Below, piece after piece: positions 1 to 7,758 of a stretch of DNA of 39,289 nt; positions within the stretch are counted from its first letter, which is position 1; each line of letters starts with the position of its first letter. Source of the stretch: Opitutaceae bacterium. GTDB lineage: Bacteria; Verrucomicrobiota; Verrucomicrobiia; Opitutales; Opitutaceae. The stretch lies in NCBI GenBank assembly GCA_018402455.1, contig JAGYIG010000032.1, positions 1 through 39,289 on the forward strand, given 5' to 3'. The translations under genes and the position numbers were made by a program. The notes under the pieces are model-generated. The model was not told where the DNA came from. It saw only the letters and a program-made list of their open reading frames with translations, and did no database searches.

Positions 1-606
1 GAACCCTCCCAGCGCCGCCGCTCCATAGCGGCGGGCCAGGTCCAGTGACCCTTGATTTGAGGGTGTGTCGGTCGCCCGCACCCCGCCCATGCTCACGATT
101 TGCAACTCAATTCGCCCGCGCCATTCCTCGCGTAGCTGCGCCATTACCGCATGAGCCTCGGCGCCAATTTCAGGACCGGAATCGAGGTGTGTGCGCAGGG
201 CAATGGTGCCGTGAGCCCAAGCGGTGCGCAGGGCAAAACTGGCCCGTCGATAGAGGTCTTCGGCGTTCCAATTCCGGCGCGAGTCTTCGTGCAGGATCTG
301 GATGGCATCCCAGAACTCCCCCCGGGGATTGGGCGCTCGTTCCCAGGTGTAGGTCTTGTCGAGATGGGTGTGGGCGTCCACCAGACCGGGCCAGACCAAA
401 TGATCGGCCAAGTCCGTGGTGGGGACGTCGACGGGAGCAAAGAGCCCCACCTTCCCCTGAGCGGTGGTGACGCCCACAATGCGGTCTCCATCGATCAGAA
501 TGTCGCAGGTCGTCCAGGGCTCCAGTCCCGGACCGCCGAAATCCGAGGCGATCAAACCAAGAGGGAGGCAGCTATTAGGCACCCGCGCACTGGAAAACAC
601 ATGCAT
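1..606 (-). CDS. Cytosine-deaminase-like amidohydrolase (CodA family), 3' end outside the window
   Basis: The reading frame is open from an ATG at 606 to base 1, giving the first 202 residues. It aligns by eye with E. coli CodA: a short beta-rich N-terminus, then PGLVDAHTHLDK with the two metal-binding histidines (about residues 77-79), then an LRTHLD segment and a LQIVSMGG strand that match CodA in spacing. Family members deaminate cytosine or hydrolyse related N-heterocycles with one metal ion. The gene starts 38 bp after the stop of binding protein A and is probably co-transcribed with it, which suggests it acts on what that importer delivers. No signal peptide is seen, so it is probably cytoplasmic. 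Cytosine itself as substrate is not shown; N-isopropylammelide or creatinine-type deaminases share this fold. Confidence 0.85.
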   Translation of the reverse strand, partial: MHVFSSARVPNSCLPLGLIASDFGGPGLEPWTTCDILIDGDRIVGVTTAQGKVGLFAPVDVPTTDLADHLVWPGLVDAHTHLDKTYTWERAPNPRGEFWDAIQILHEDSRRNWNAEDLYRRASFALRTAWAHGTIALRTHLDSGPEIGAEAHAVMAQLREEWRGRIELQIVSMGGVRATDTPSNQGSLDLARRYGAAALGGF

Positions 607-644
607 GGCTCGGGGTGAGCTCAGCCTATGCCGCTTTTCAAATG

Positions 645-1643
645 CTACGGTAGATATTGCGTAGTTACCACGTCGGCCACGGTGAGCGGACTGTCGGGGT
701 TGAGGATGCTGAGTGATTTCAGCTGGTCGATCTGGGTTTGAAAACGGGCGGTGCTGACGCGTCCGATCTGCGCGGGACTGCCATTCTCACGGCCAATGAC
801 CAGTCGCTCGTCGATGATCATTTGGCGGGAATAGTCGAGAAAAGCATCGGTGTTCTTCGGGTTGACCTGCTTCATGAGTTCATGGGCGGGAGTGGGGTCG
901 CCGAACAAGTAGTCGTGCCACCCCCGGATGTAGATGGCCAAAAACGCCCGGGTTTGCTCCGGATGCGCGGCCGCCCATTTTTTGTTGGCAAAGATGACGG
1001 TGTAGGCATCGAACCCGGCGTCCCAGGCGTAGAGGTATTTCGGTTTCCGGCCGCCCCCCTCTTTGATGTAGAAGGGCTCGGCGATGTAGAAGCCCTGTTG
1101 AATGAAATGGGGGTCGGCGATGAAGTTGGTGACCGAGAAGTTTTGCGGCACGATGTTGAAATCGATGCCATACTTTTTGCGCAGGTAGGGCAAAAATGCC
1201 CACTCGGGTCGCGCCATGATGGTCTTGCCGTCGATTTCCTCAAACGAGTCGATGGGATTGTCGGCGTGGAGCATCAGCACGGACGGATCATTTTGAAAAA
1301 CGGCGGCGATGTTGATGACGGGCAGCCCCTCGGCGATGGCGACAATCACATTCGAGCTGTCGGCCTGCGCAAACTGCGCTTGGCCGGCCGCCAGTTTCTG
1401 CATCCCAAATCCGTTCGGCCCACCTTGGTCGAGCCGCACGGCGAGTCCCGCCTCGCGAAACCAGCCTTTGGCGGCGGCCTGATAAAATCCGCCGTGCTCC
1501 GGTTCTGCGATCCAGTCCAGTTGCACCACGATGGGCAACCGGCCTTCGGCGTTCAGGGCGGTTTCGTTTTGGGGGGAGCAGCCGGCCGTGAAGCCCATGA
1601 TGCCAAGTCCGACGAGAGCGATAGATAAGCGGTAGTCCAACAT
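645..1643 (-). CDS. NMT1/THI5-like ABC substrate-binding lipoprotein (SBP A)
   Basis: 332 residues. The N-terminus is a lipoprotein signal ending in TAGC, with the lipidated cysteine at residue 22. The mature part opens with the NMT1/THI5 hallmark (LDWIAEPEHGGFYQAA), followed by GGPN, an AQFAQADSSN segment and QGFYIAEPF. Proteins of this family bind thiamine pyrimidine precursors, other pyrimidines, taurine, sulfonates and other small solutes for ABC import. It is roughly two thirds identical by eye to SBP E (19429-20430), so the two are close paralogues. It lies divergent to cytochrome c 1 and is followed by the CodA-like gene. No permease is directly adjacent, so it probably shares one of the two permease/ATPase pairs nearby. 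The ligand is unknown. Confidence 0.9.
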   Translation of the reverse strand: MLDYRLSIALVGLGIMGFTAGCSPQNETALNAEGRLPIVVQLDWIAEPEHGGFYQAAAKGWFREAGLAVRLDQGGPNGFGMQKLAAGQAQFAQADSSNVIVAIAEGLPVINIAAVFQNDPSVLMLHADNPIDSFEEIDGKTIMARPEWAFLPYLRKKYGIDFNIVPQNFSVTNFIADPHFIQQGFYIAEPFYIKEGGGRKPKYLYAWDAGFDAYTVIFANKKWAAAHPEQTRAFLAIYIRGWHDYLFGDPTPAHELMKQVNPKNTDAFLDYSRQMIIDERLVIGRENGSPAQIGRVSTARFQTQIDQLKSLSILNPDSPLTVADVVTTQYLP

Positions 1644-1711
1644 CAGCTCGTGCGTAGCAGTTTCCGTTCATAGTGGGGTGGGAACGGGAGGGATATTCTG
1701 GTGCAAAAAGC

Positions 1712-1743
1712 CCACAATGTGGTGATTTCTACCACGACGGTGG
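1712..1743. promoter_or_regulatory. Two tandem CCAC/GTGG dyads in a divergent promoter region (candidate operator)
   Basis: CCACAATGTGG (1712-1722) is a perfect dyad around one base, and CCACGACGGTGG (1732-1743) is a second dyad with the same CCAC/GTGG arms. Their centres are about 20.5 bp apart, close to two helical turns. They sit between divergently transcribed SBP A (start 1643) and cytochrome c 1 (start 1863), where an operator would be expected. The arrangement is seen in the sequence; regulator binding is inference, and short GC-rich dyads can occur by chance. Confidence 0.3.
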
Positions 1744-1862
1744 CATCGGCGGTGCTAACCCCCAGGGGAGTCGGGTCGGCTGATGCGACTTCGGGCCGGA
1801 GACCTTGCGCGGGTTGCTCCGCCGTCAAGCTGTTCCCCGCGTCGCTTAACCTCGACTCGTTT

Positions 1863-2747
1863 ATGCCTGTTTCATTTTCGCACTTAAGCCGCACTGTAAG
1901 CGGAGGCTGGTTTCTGGTGGTCTGGGCGGTGGGGACTTTGACCGCCGCGCCGCTCGACCTCCGGATCGACCGCAGTTCCCCCTTTGATTTGGAAATTTCT
2001 GCCGGGTTGGCCGGGGTGCCTGAAGGGGAATCCCGCTTTGTCGCCTGGGAGGACATCGTCGCCTTGCCCTCCTCGCAACTGGAGGTTGAGGGCGAGTTTG
2101 TCCCCGGCCTGCAGACGGTCACCATTGTCCTGCTGGAGGACCTGTGGGCGGCCCTTCCCGTGTCGGGGGATCGGGACACGGCGATCGCCTACTGCACCGA
2201 TGACTATTTTTCGATCTTTCAACCGGAGTTCATCGCGGAACAGAAACCGTTCCTGATCACCAAAATCAATGATCAGGGGCCGCAGGCTTGGCCGCCGGAA
2301 GGACTGGCGTTCAATCCCGGGCCTTACGTGATCAGCATGGCCGACCAACTGGCTCCAGGGGTGAGTCAGATTCTTGATGTGGGTCACAAGCGGCCGTGGG
2401 GCGTGGACGAGATCCAGTTTGTCGCTCTGGCCGAGTATGAGGCCCCGGCACGGACGGGACCTTGGCTCGACCTTTCGCCACGGGCGATCCGGGGCCGCGA
2501 GCTTTGGATCAATTCCTGTGCCAGTTGCCACCAAGGGCCCCAGGGCTTGGCTGGCGGCAACAAGAGCAAACGGCCCTTCCCGGTGTTGGAGGCGCACGCT
2601 AGGTATAACGATGCTTACTTCCGCAACTATGTTAGTGATCCCACGGGGCAGATTGCAGGCGCGACCATGGAACCTCATCCCCATTACACTACCGAGGAGA
2701 TGGACGAATTGATCGCCTTTATCGTGGCGGAGTCGGCCGCCGATTGA
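1863..2747 (+). CDS. Exported two-domain monohaem cytochrome c (cytochrome 1)
   Basis: 294 residues from the ATG at 1863, chosen because it gives a normal Sec signal (hydrophobic FLVVWAVGTLTAA); the frame is open upstream but that stretch is not protein-like. Residues about 35-205 form a domain resembling the small sulfite-oxidase-type (molybdopterin-binding) fold, with an AYCTDDYF segment at the place where true enzymes carry a cysteine. A class I cytochrome c domain follows: CASCH haem motif at residues 219-223, and a candidate Met ligand in ATMEPHP near the C-terminus. It has the same architecture and haem position as cytochrome 2 (11090-11962). A periplasmic electron carrier is likely. 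The identity of the N-terminal domain is tentative. It converges with SBP B, whose stop lies 32 bp away. Confidence 0.8.
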   Translation: MPVSFSHLSRTVSGGWFLVVWAVGTLTAAPLDLRIDRSSPFDLEISAGLAGVPEGESRFVAWEDIVALPSSQLEVEGEFVPGLQTVTIVLLEDLWAALPVSGDRDTAIAYCTDDYFSIFQPEFIAEQKPFLITKINDQGPQAWPPEGLAFNPGPYVISMADQLAPGVSQILDVGHKRPWGVDEIQFVALAEYEAPARTGPWLDLSPRAIRGRELWINSCASCHQGPQGLAGGNKSKRPFPVLEAHARYNDAYFRNYVSDPTGQIAGATMEPHPHYTTEEMDELIAFIVAESAAD

Positions 2748-2779
2748 AAGGTTTGGCTGTCCCGGGGATTGACGAGGGG

Positions 2780-3730
2780 CTACCGCAACCACGTCGCCGG
2801 GGGCGGGATGTCGCCGGAGATCAGGGTCATCTCGCGGGCCACGTCGATGAGGGTATTCCAGCGGGCGGGATCCATCGGCGCCAGCGGGGGCGAGGCGGCG
2901 CCAAAGACGTAGGGCCGCAGGGCGGTCAAGGCGGCGCTGGTGTGGGCGGGATCGGCTTCGGCATCGGGCGGCAATTGTGCCAGAATAGCCGCCACCGCGG
3001 CGGGTGGGTCGCGGTAAACCTCCGCCCAACCGCGGCGCGTCGCGTCGATAAATCGGCGGAGGGTCGCGGGTGGCGGCGGTAGGGCGCGGTGGTAGAGGAT
3101 CTCTGAATACGACGGAAACCCCATGGCGCGGAACGAAAGGAACGCCGTGGGCGTCGGCGCGACCCGGGCTTGAAACGCCACATACTCCTCGGTGGCGTAG
3201 CCCTGCATCGCCTGCACCGTGCCCGAGATCAGATCGGCGACATCATCCTCGACGCGAACAAAATGGGTGTCGGTCGGGGCGAGGCCGGCGTTCGCGGCGA
3301 ACCAGGCAAACAACTTGTCCGCGTAGGCGTGCACCCCGACGGGCCGGCCGGCAAAATCCGCCGCCGACTGGATTTGGGTCCGGGCAAAACTCATGACCCC
3401 CGCCGGACTCTCGCGCAACATGGGGCGAAAGGCGACGAGGTCGTCGCCGCGGTCCAGATGTTGCAACAGGATATAGCCCTCGATCGTGCCCAGAGTGCAG
3501 GTGGCCGGATCCGCGGCAAGGTTGGCGGTGGCGTTCTGGCCGTAGGCGAATTCCCGCAGTTCCACCTCCAGGCCAGCCGCGGTGTAGTAGCCTCGATCCA
3601 GTGCGACATAGACGCCGGCGAACTGGGCCGACGGAAACCAATCGGGATAAAAGATCACCCGGGTCGATTCCGGCTGGGCGCTAACCCATGGGGTGATCAG
3701 CCAACCGACCAGGAACCCAATGCGGGACAT
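2780..3730 (-). CDS. NMT1/THI5-like periplasmic substrate-binding protein (SBP B)
   Basis: 316 residues with a cleavable Sec signal (cleavage probably after VSA, residue 18) and no lipobox. The NMT1-type start of the mature protein is DWFPSAQFAGVYVA, in which AQFAG replaces the EHGG of SBPs A, C, E and F. A TLGTIEGYILL segment and GYATEEYVAF follow at the positions of the ligand-contact loops. It starts 8 bp after SBP C and is the last gene of the operon ATPase1-permease1-SBP C-SBP B. A freely soluble second binding protein next to a lipid-anchored one suggests either a second ligand for the same permease or a relay. The ligand is unknown. Confidence 0.85.
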   Translation of the reverse strand: MSRIGFLVGWLITPWVSAQPESTRVIFYPDWFPSAQFAGVYVALDRGYYTAAGLEVELREFAYGQNATANLAADPATCTLGTIEGYILLQHLDRGDDLVAFRPMLRESPAGVMSFARTQIQSAADFAGRPVGVHAYADKLFAWFAANAGLAPTDTHFVRVEDDVADLISGTVQAMQGYATEEYVAFQARVAPTPTAFLSFRAMGFPSYSEILYHRALPPPPATLRRFIDATRRGWAEVYRDPPAAVAAILAQLPPDAEADPAHTSAALTALRPYVFGAASPPLAPMDPARWNTLIDVAREMTLISGDIPPPATWLR

Positions 3731-3738
3731 CGTGAGTC

Positions 3739-4761
3739 CTATTTTTCGATCAGGGGTTGCAGCTCGGCCGGCAGAAATTCGAACGTCGCATATTGGTCGA
3801 TTGTCATGGGTTCACGGAGGATGCCCAGACGGTGCAGACTCGATGCCAGCCCTTCAAGTCGATCGCGTTGGAGGAGACCATTGGCTTCGCCCAGCTCGGG
3901 ATTTCCGTGCACCAGTTTGTTCGCTTTCATGGCGGCGATGCTGAAGTTCATGAACCCGTCGCTCATGCCGTCATTGCGTTCCGCGATCATCGCCCTGGCT
4001 TCGGTGGAGTCGCCATGGAGGAAGGAGTCCCAGCCCTTGATGGAGGCGGCCACGAAAGCGCGGACCCGTTCCGGGTATTGGGCGACGAAGCGGCGGCTGG
4101 TGAATATCACCCGGTAGGGGTCGTAGCCCTCCTGGGCGAGCAGCATGGTTTTGGGCTTACCCCCGTTTTGCATCACGAAATAGGGCTCGTTGGTGATGAA
4201 GCACTGCTGAATGAATTCCGGATTGGACATGAATTGAGCCAAGCCGTAGTTCATCGGCATGACATTCAACGTGATGTTGTAGCGCGCTTCCAAATTCCGG
4301 GCCCAGGCGGCCCCGGGCGTGCTCATGACGGTTTTGCCATCGAGGTCCTCCCAAGTTTCGACGGGGTTGGATTCGTGCAACAGCAGTGCCTGCGGATCGT
4401 GTTGCATCAACGCGCATACAATCACGATGGGCAGCCCCTCTTGCACGGCCAACATCACATCGTCACTGCGACCCATCGCGAAATCCGCCCGGCCGGTTGC
4501 CACCTTTTGGGTGCCCAGTGAGCCGGGTCCACCCACCAGCACATCCACCGCCAAGCCGGCCTCGGCGTAATAGCCTTGGACCAAGGCCTGGTAGTAGCCC
4601 CCGTGTTCGGCTTGGGGATACCAGTCGGTTTGGAATTTAACGATGGGCAGTCCCGATTCGGGATCCGAGCGGTCGCGGCCACACCCGGTGATGAGGCCGG
4701 CCAGAGTCCCCGCCAGGATCAACGGGAACCAACGGTGCTTGAGACGAGAGGGCAGGGTCAT
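3739..4761 (-). CDS. NMT1/THI5-like ABC substrate-binding lipoprotein (SBP C)
   Basis: 340 residues from the ATG at 4761, which overlaps the permease stop as ATGA, a sign of translational coupling. An in-frame ATG at 4791 would add MARFLRQIRL; SBP F starts at the equivalent place, so that alternative is possible. The lipobox is ITGC, with the cysteine at residue 27. The family signature is TDWYPQAEHGGYYQA, followed by GGPGSLGTQK, FAMGRSDDVM and CFITNEPYF. It is closer to SBP F than to A or E. It belongs to the operon ATPase1-permease1-SBP C-SBP B, so it is the most likely cognate binding protein of that transporter. The ligand is not identifiable from sequence. Confidence 0.9.
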   Translation of the reverse strand: MTLPSRLKHRWFPLILAGTLAGLITGCGRDRSDPESGLPIVKFQTDWYPQAEHGGYYQALVQGYYAEAGLAVDVLVGGPGSLGTQKVATGRADFAMGRSDDVMLAVQEGLPIVIVCALMQHDPQALLLHESNPVETWEDLDGKTVMSTPGAAWARNLEARYNITLNVMPMNYGLAQFMSNPEFIQQCFITNEPYFVMQNGGKPKTMLLAQEGYDPYRVIFTSRRFVAQYPERVRAFVAASIKGWDSFLHGDSTEARAMIAERNDGMSDGFMNFSIAAMKANKLVHGNPELGEANGLLQRDRLEGLASSLHRLGILREPMTIDQYATFEFLPAELQPLIEK

Positions 4762-5549
4762 GAGTCGGATTTGGCGTAGGAATCGTGCCACTTGTGCAGA
4801 CTGGACCAGGCGAGCCCGATGCCGATGCCGGCAAAGAGGAAACCCAGTCCGCAGCTGGCGGCGGCCGTGGCAAAGAGGGCCGCGTTTTTGAATTGTGAGC
4901 TGAAGACGATGGTCAGGAACCCCAGCCCGCCTTGGCCCCCAGCCGAGTTACCCGCGTAGAAATCCCCGACGATGGCCCCGATGGGTGCGAGGGTTGCGGC
5001 GATCCGTAGCCCGGTGAAAAAATAGGGCAGGGCGGCCGGAATTCGGAGCATTAAAATCTCCTGCGCCTTGGTCGCTTTGCACATGGTGAACAGGTCGACC
5101 AGGTTGCGATCCGTCGAGATCAGCCCCTGGGTCGTGTTGACCGTCAGCGGGAAGAAACAGATCAGAAACGTGATGACGGTCACACTCACCAGGCCCGGGC
5201 CCACCCACAGGATTAAAATCGGCGCCAACACGATGATGGGCGTCATCTGCAGGATCATCAAATACGGGTAAAGGCTGGCTCGCACCATCGGGGTGAGCGA
5301 AAGGACCAGCGCGAAGATGAAGCTGACCACCACGGCGAAGCTGAATCCGATTACGGCGCCTTTGGTGGTGTTGAGCATGGCCGCCCAGAGCTGGTCCCCG
5401 TATTCGCGAAACGCGACGAGGATTTCATCCGGGGTGGGGAGCAGGAACTTGCCGTCTTCGCCGAGCAGCGCCCGGACGGCATACCACGCTCCGAAAAAAG
5501 CAATTCCCGTAAGGACCGGGAGAATGTAAGTGAGGGTTTTCTTCGACAT
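4758..5549 (-). CDS. ABC transporter permease, ThiX/SsuC/TauC type (permease 1)
   Basis: 263 residues with about six hydrophobic segments (residues about 7-27, 62-85, 95-117, 121-136, 178-200 and 222-248). The cytoplasmic EAA loop that docks on the ATPase is present at about 164-187 (KAQEILMLRIPAALPYF). This is the BPD_transp_1 family that works with NMT1/THI5-type binding proteins in the inner membrane. The start lies 6 bp after the ATPase stop and the stop overlaps the SBP C start as ATGA, so the three subunits are made together. Permease 2 (24354-25145) is a clear paralogue with the same SLH-W-HD-Y-KSD tail. Confidence 0.92.
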   Translation of the reverse strand: MSKKTLTYILPVLTGIAFFGAWYAVRALLGEDGKFLLPTPDEILVAFREYGDQLWAAMLNTTKGAVIGFSFAVVVSFIFALVLSLTPMVRASLYPYLMILQMTPIIVLAPILILWVGPGLVSVTVITFLICFFPLTVNTTQGLISTDRNLVDLFTMCKATKAQEILMLRIPAALPYFFTGLRIAATLAPIGAIVGDFYAGNSAGGQGGLGFLTIVFSSQFKNAALFATAAASCGLGFLFAGIGIGLAWSSLHKWHDSYAKSDS

Positions 5550-5555
5550 GCGGGA

Positions 5556-6329
5556 TCAGGTCCGAGGGCCTTCGACGGAGCGGAGGAGGAGGGTGACTTC
5601 GGCCACCAATTTTTGGTAGGCGCTCGATTGCCGGGTTTCCTCCGTGCGGGGATAGGGCAGGTCGACGCGGACCTCGCGATGGATTCGACCGGGGTTGGCG
5701 CTGAGCACAAAGATCCGATTGGACAGAAAAACAGACTCCGCAACCGAGTGGGTCACGAAGAAGGCCGTCCATGCCTTGCGGTCGCGGATCGCCAGTAACT
5801 CTTCGTTGAGGTGATCCCGCGTCATCTCATCCAAGGCACCAAAGGGCTCATCGAGGAGTAGGATCTTGGGCGAAAGCGAAAGGGCCCGCGCGATGGACAC
5901 GCGCATCTTCTGGCCGCCGGAAAGTTGGCGAGGATAGGCCTCCTCTCGCCCGGCGAGTCCGACCAGGTCGAGTGATTTGCGCGCCACCTCGGCGCGCCGC
6001 GAGGATTCCACCCCGCGGATCTTCAGCGGCACCTCGACATTGCGCTGGACGGTCAGCCAAGGCAGCAGGGTCGGTTCCTGAAAAACAAAGGCCAGCTCCT
6101 CGGCCGCATTTTCCGGGGTGATTGATTCCACGGTCGCGTGCCCTCCGGAGATGGGATTGAGCCCGGAGATCAGTTTGAGGATCGTCGATTTACCACAACC
6201 ACTCGGACCGATCAGCGAAATGAAGTCGCCCCGCTGTGCTTCGAAACTGATCCGATCAAGAATGAGAGGACCGTCGCCGTAGCGCTTTTCCACTTGGTCA
6301 AATTTTACGATGGGAACGGTAACCGTCAT
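5556..6329 (-). CDS. ABC transporter ATP-binding protein, ThiZ/SsuB/TauB type (ATPase 1)
   Basis: 257 residues from the ATG at 6329; the upstream frame is open but not protein-like. All motor motifs are intact: Walker A GPSGCGKST (41-49), Q-loop FQEPTLLPW (Q84), signature LSGGQ (136-140), Walker B ILLLDE (156-161) and the switch histidine in THSVAE (H194). This subfamily energises nitrate/sulfonate/taurine/thiamine-precursor importers. It is the first gene of a minus-strand operon with permease 1, SBP C and SBP B, and is divergent from SBP D with about 186 bp between them. Confidence 0.93.
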   Translation of the reverse strand: MTVTVPIVKFDQVEKRYGDGPLILDRISFEAQRGDFISLIGPSGCGKSTILKLISGLNPISGGHATVESITPENAAEELAFVFQEPTLLPWLTVQRNVEVPLKIRGVESSRRAEVARKSLDLVGLAGREEAYPRQLSGGQKMRVSIARALSLSPKILLLDEPFGALDEMTRDHLNEELLAIRDRKAWTAFFVTHSVAESVFLSNRIFVLSANPGRIHREVRVDLPYPRTEETRQSSAYQKLVAEVTLLLRSVEGPRT

Positions 6330-6515
6330 AGAGATCAAAAATGGCCGCCTGAGGCCGATGGGTTGCCAGCAGCGACCTTGCCAGTGATCAACTGGTGGGA
6401 GAAATCGGTCGTTTGTGCCATGAGCCGAATTCATGCTAGGGAAACCGTTCTCCCTCCGGGCCCAAAAGAGGGGGCGGGCGGTGATCTGGTCCGGTTCATG
6501 CGACGGGGTTTGGCC

Positions 6516-7533
6516 ATGACGATTTCTTTCCTTTCTCACCGCCGTCGCGGCATGGACGCCCTGCTGGTCGCAGTTGTTTTGCTCAGTGGAATCGGTTTGC
6601 CCAGTTCCGCCGCCGCCGCGGCGACCAAACTGGTGATGCAATTGGATCTGGGGGTGCAAAACGCCCAGTTTGCCGGGTTGTCGTGGGCGAAGACGCACGG
6701 CTGGTTTGCCGAGGCGGGGATTGACCTGGAGATTCGGCGGTTGCCCAAAGGATACGGTGACCTGGCGGCCGAGGTCGGGGCTTCCGACCATACGATTGGC
6801 TCGATCGAAAGTGGGTTGTTCCTCTCCGGGCGAGCCGCCGGTACGCCGATCATGGCCATTGGGGCGATGTTTCAAGCATCCCCCCTGTGCCTCGTGGCGA
6901 AGGCCAAACACCCCTTGAACACCCCGCATGATCTGGTGGGATTGAGGGTCGCCGTGCATGGCGACGGGCATGAGGCGCTGGCGACGGCGTTGGCGCATGT
7001 CGGGGTGGATCCGAGTAAAGTGGAGGTGAGCGAGGCCGACTATGGCGACGGTCCGTTATTGCGTGATGAGGTCGACGCCAAGCAGGCCTACTACGTGGAC
7101 GAGTTTGTCCGCATGCGGGTGGCGGGCCACGACGTGAATGCGCTGGTCTACAAAGATTGGGGACACCTGGCCTATTCGCAAACGCTGTTCGTCAGCGAGC
7201 AGACCCTGGCGCGGCACCGAGAGGCCTTGGTGGCTTTTCTGCAGGTGTTGGATCGGGGGTGGAAAGCGGCGGCAGCGGACCCCATCGCCGCGGCGAACCT
7301 GGTGGTGGCGGAGTATGAGCCGGAACTCGACCTGACCTACCAAATCGAATCGCTGAAACTCATTGTCGATGAATTGGTCTGGGCGGAAGATCCCCGCACG
7401 GGTGCCACCAGTCCCGCGACTTGGCGGCTGCATTGGAATTGCAGAGTTCCGCCGCAATCATCCTTGCGCGACCCTCTCCCCGATGACGGATTGGACGGAT
7501 TTTACGCTGATCGAAGACGCCTTCGCCGAGTAG
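6516..7533 (+). CDS. NMT1/THI5-like periplasmic binding protein (SBP D), frame broken near the 3' end
   Basis: The start at 6516 gives a good Sec signal (hydrophobic DALLVAVVLLSGIG, then SSAAAAA); ATGs at 6498 and 6552 are alternatives. The mature protein begins QLDLGVQNAQFAGLSWA, so like SBP B it has AQFAG in place of EHGG. A TIGSIESGLFL segment and AYYVDEFVRM follow. After about 7400 the frame gives an implausible tail that runs to 7895 through a repeat and into the neighbour. The +1 frame instead gives AEFRRNHP...DFTLIEDAFAE and a stop at 7531-7533, so a one-base indel is likely at about 7405-7445. It is the only binding protein on the plus strand, divergent from ATPase 1 and convergent with the CocE-type hydrolase. 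It could be a sequencing error or a young pseudogene. Confidence 0.75.
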
Positions 7534-7594
7534 GGCGCGCGGGGTTCTTCGGGGCGCTTAAGGAGCGCGACACATCTGGCGCAAAGCCCGACTT

Positions 7595-7682
7595 GGGAGG
7601 GACGAGTCCGCTGCGTTGGATGAGTTTATACAGTCGGGGCTGGGAGCAGGTTGAAACGGACGAGACAGAGCTCGTCCCTCCC
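7595..7682. repeat. Hairpin-rich intergenic repeat, copy 1
   Basis: This element lies between the convergent SBP D and CocE-type genes. The right arm contains ggacgag-N6-ctcgtcc (7658-7677), a 7-bp stem, followed by cctccc. The left arm (7595-7611) is gggagggacgagtccgc, which equals the arm of the second copy (34539-34719) with its ten central bases missing. Shared arms in two unrelated intergenic regions indicate a dispersed REP- or MITE-like family. It could also act as a bidirectional terminator here. Confidence 0.6.
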
Positions 7683-7758
7683 AGCCACATTATCATCAGC
7701 ACGGTTTTTCTAGGCGCGCCCGACATAAGCGCCTCTCTCCGGATTTTCCAGCCCCGCT

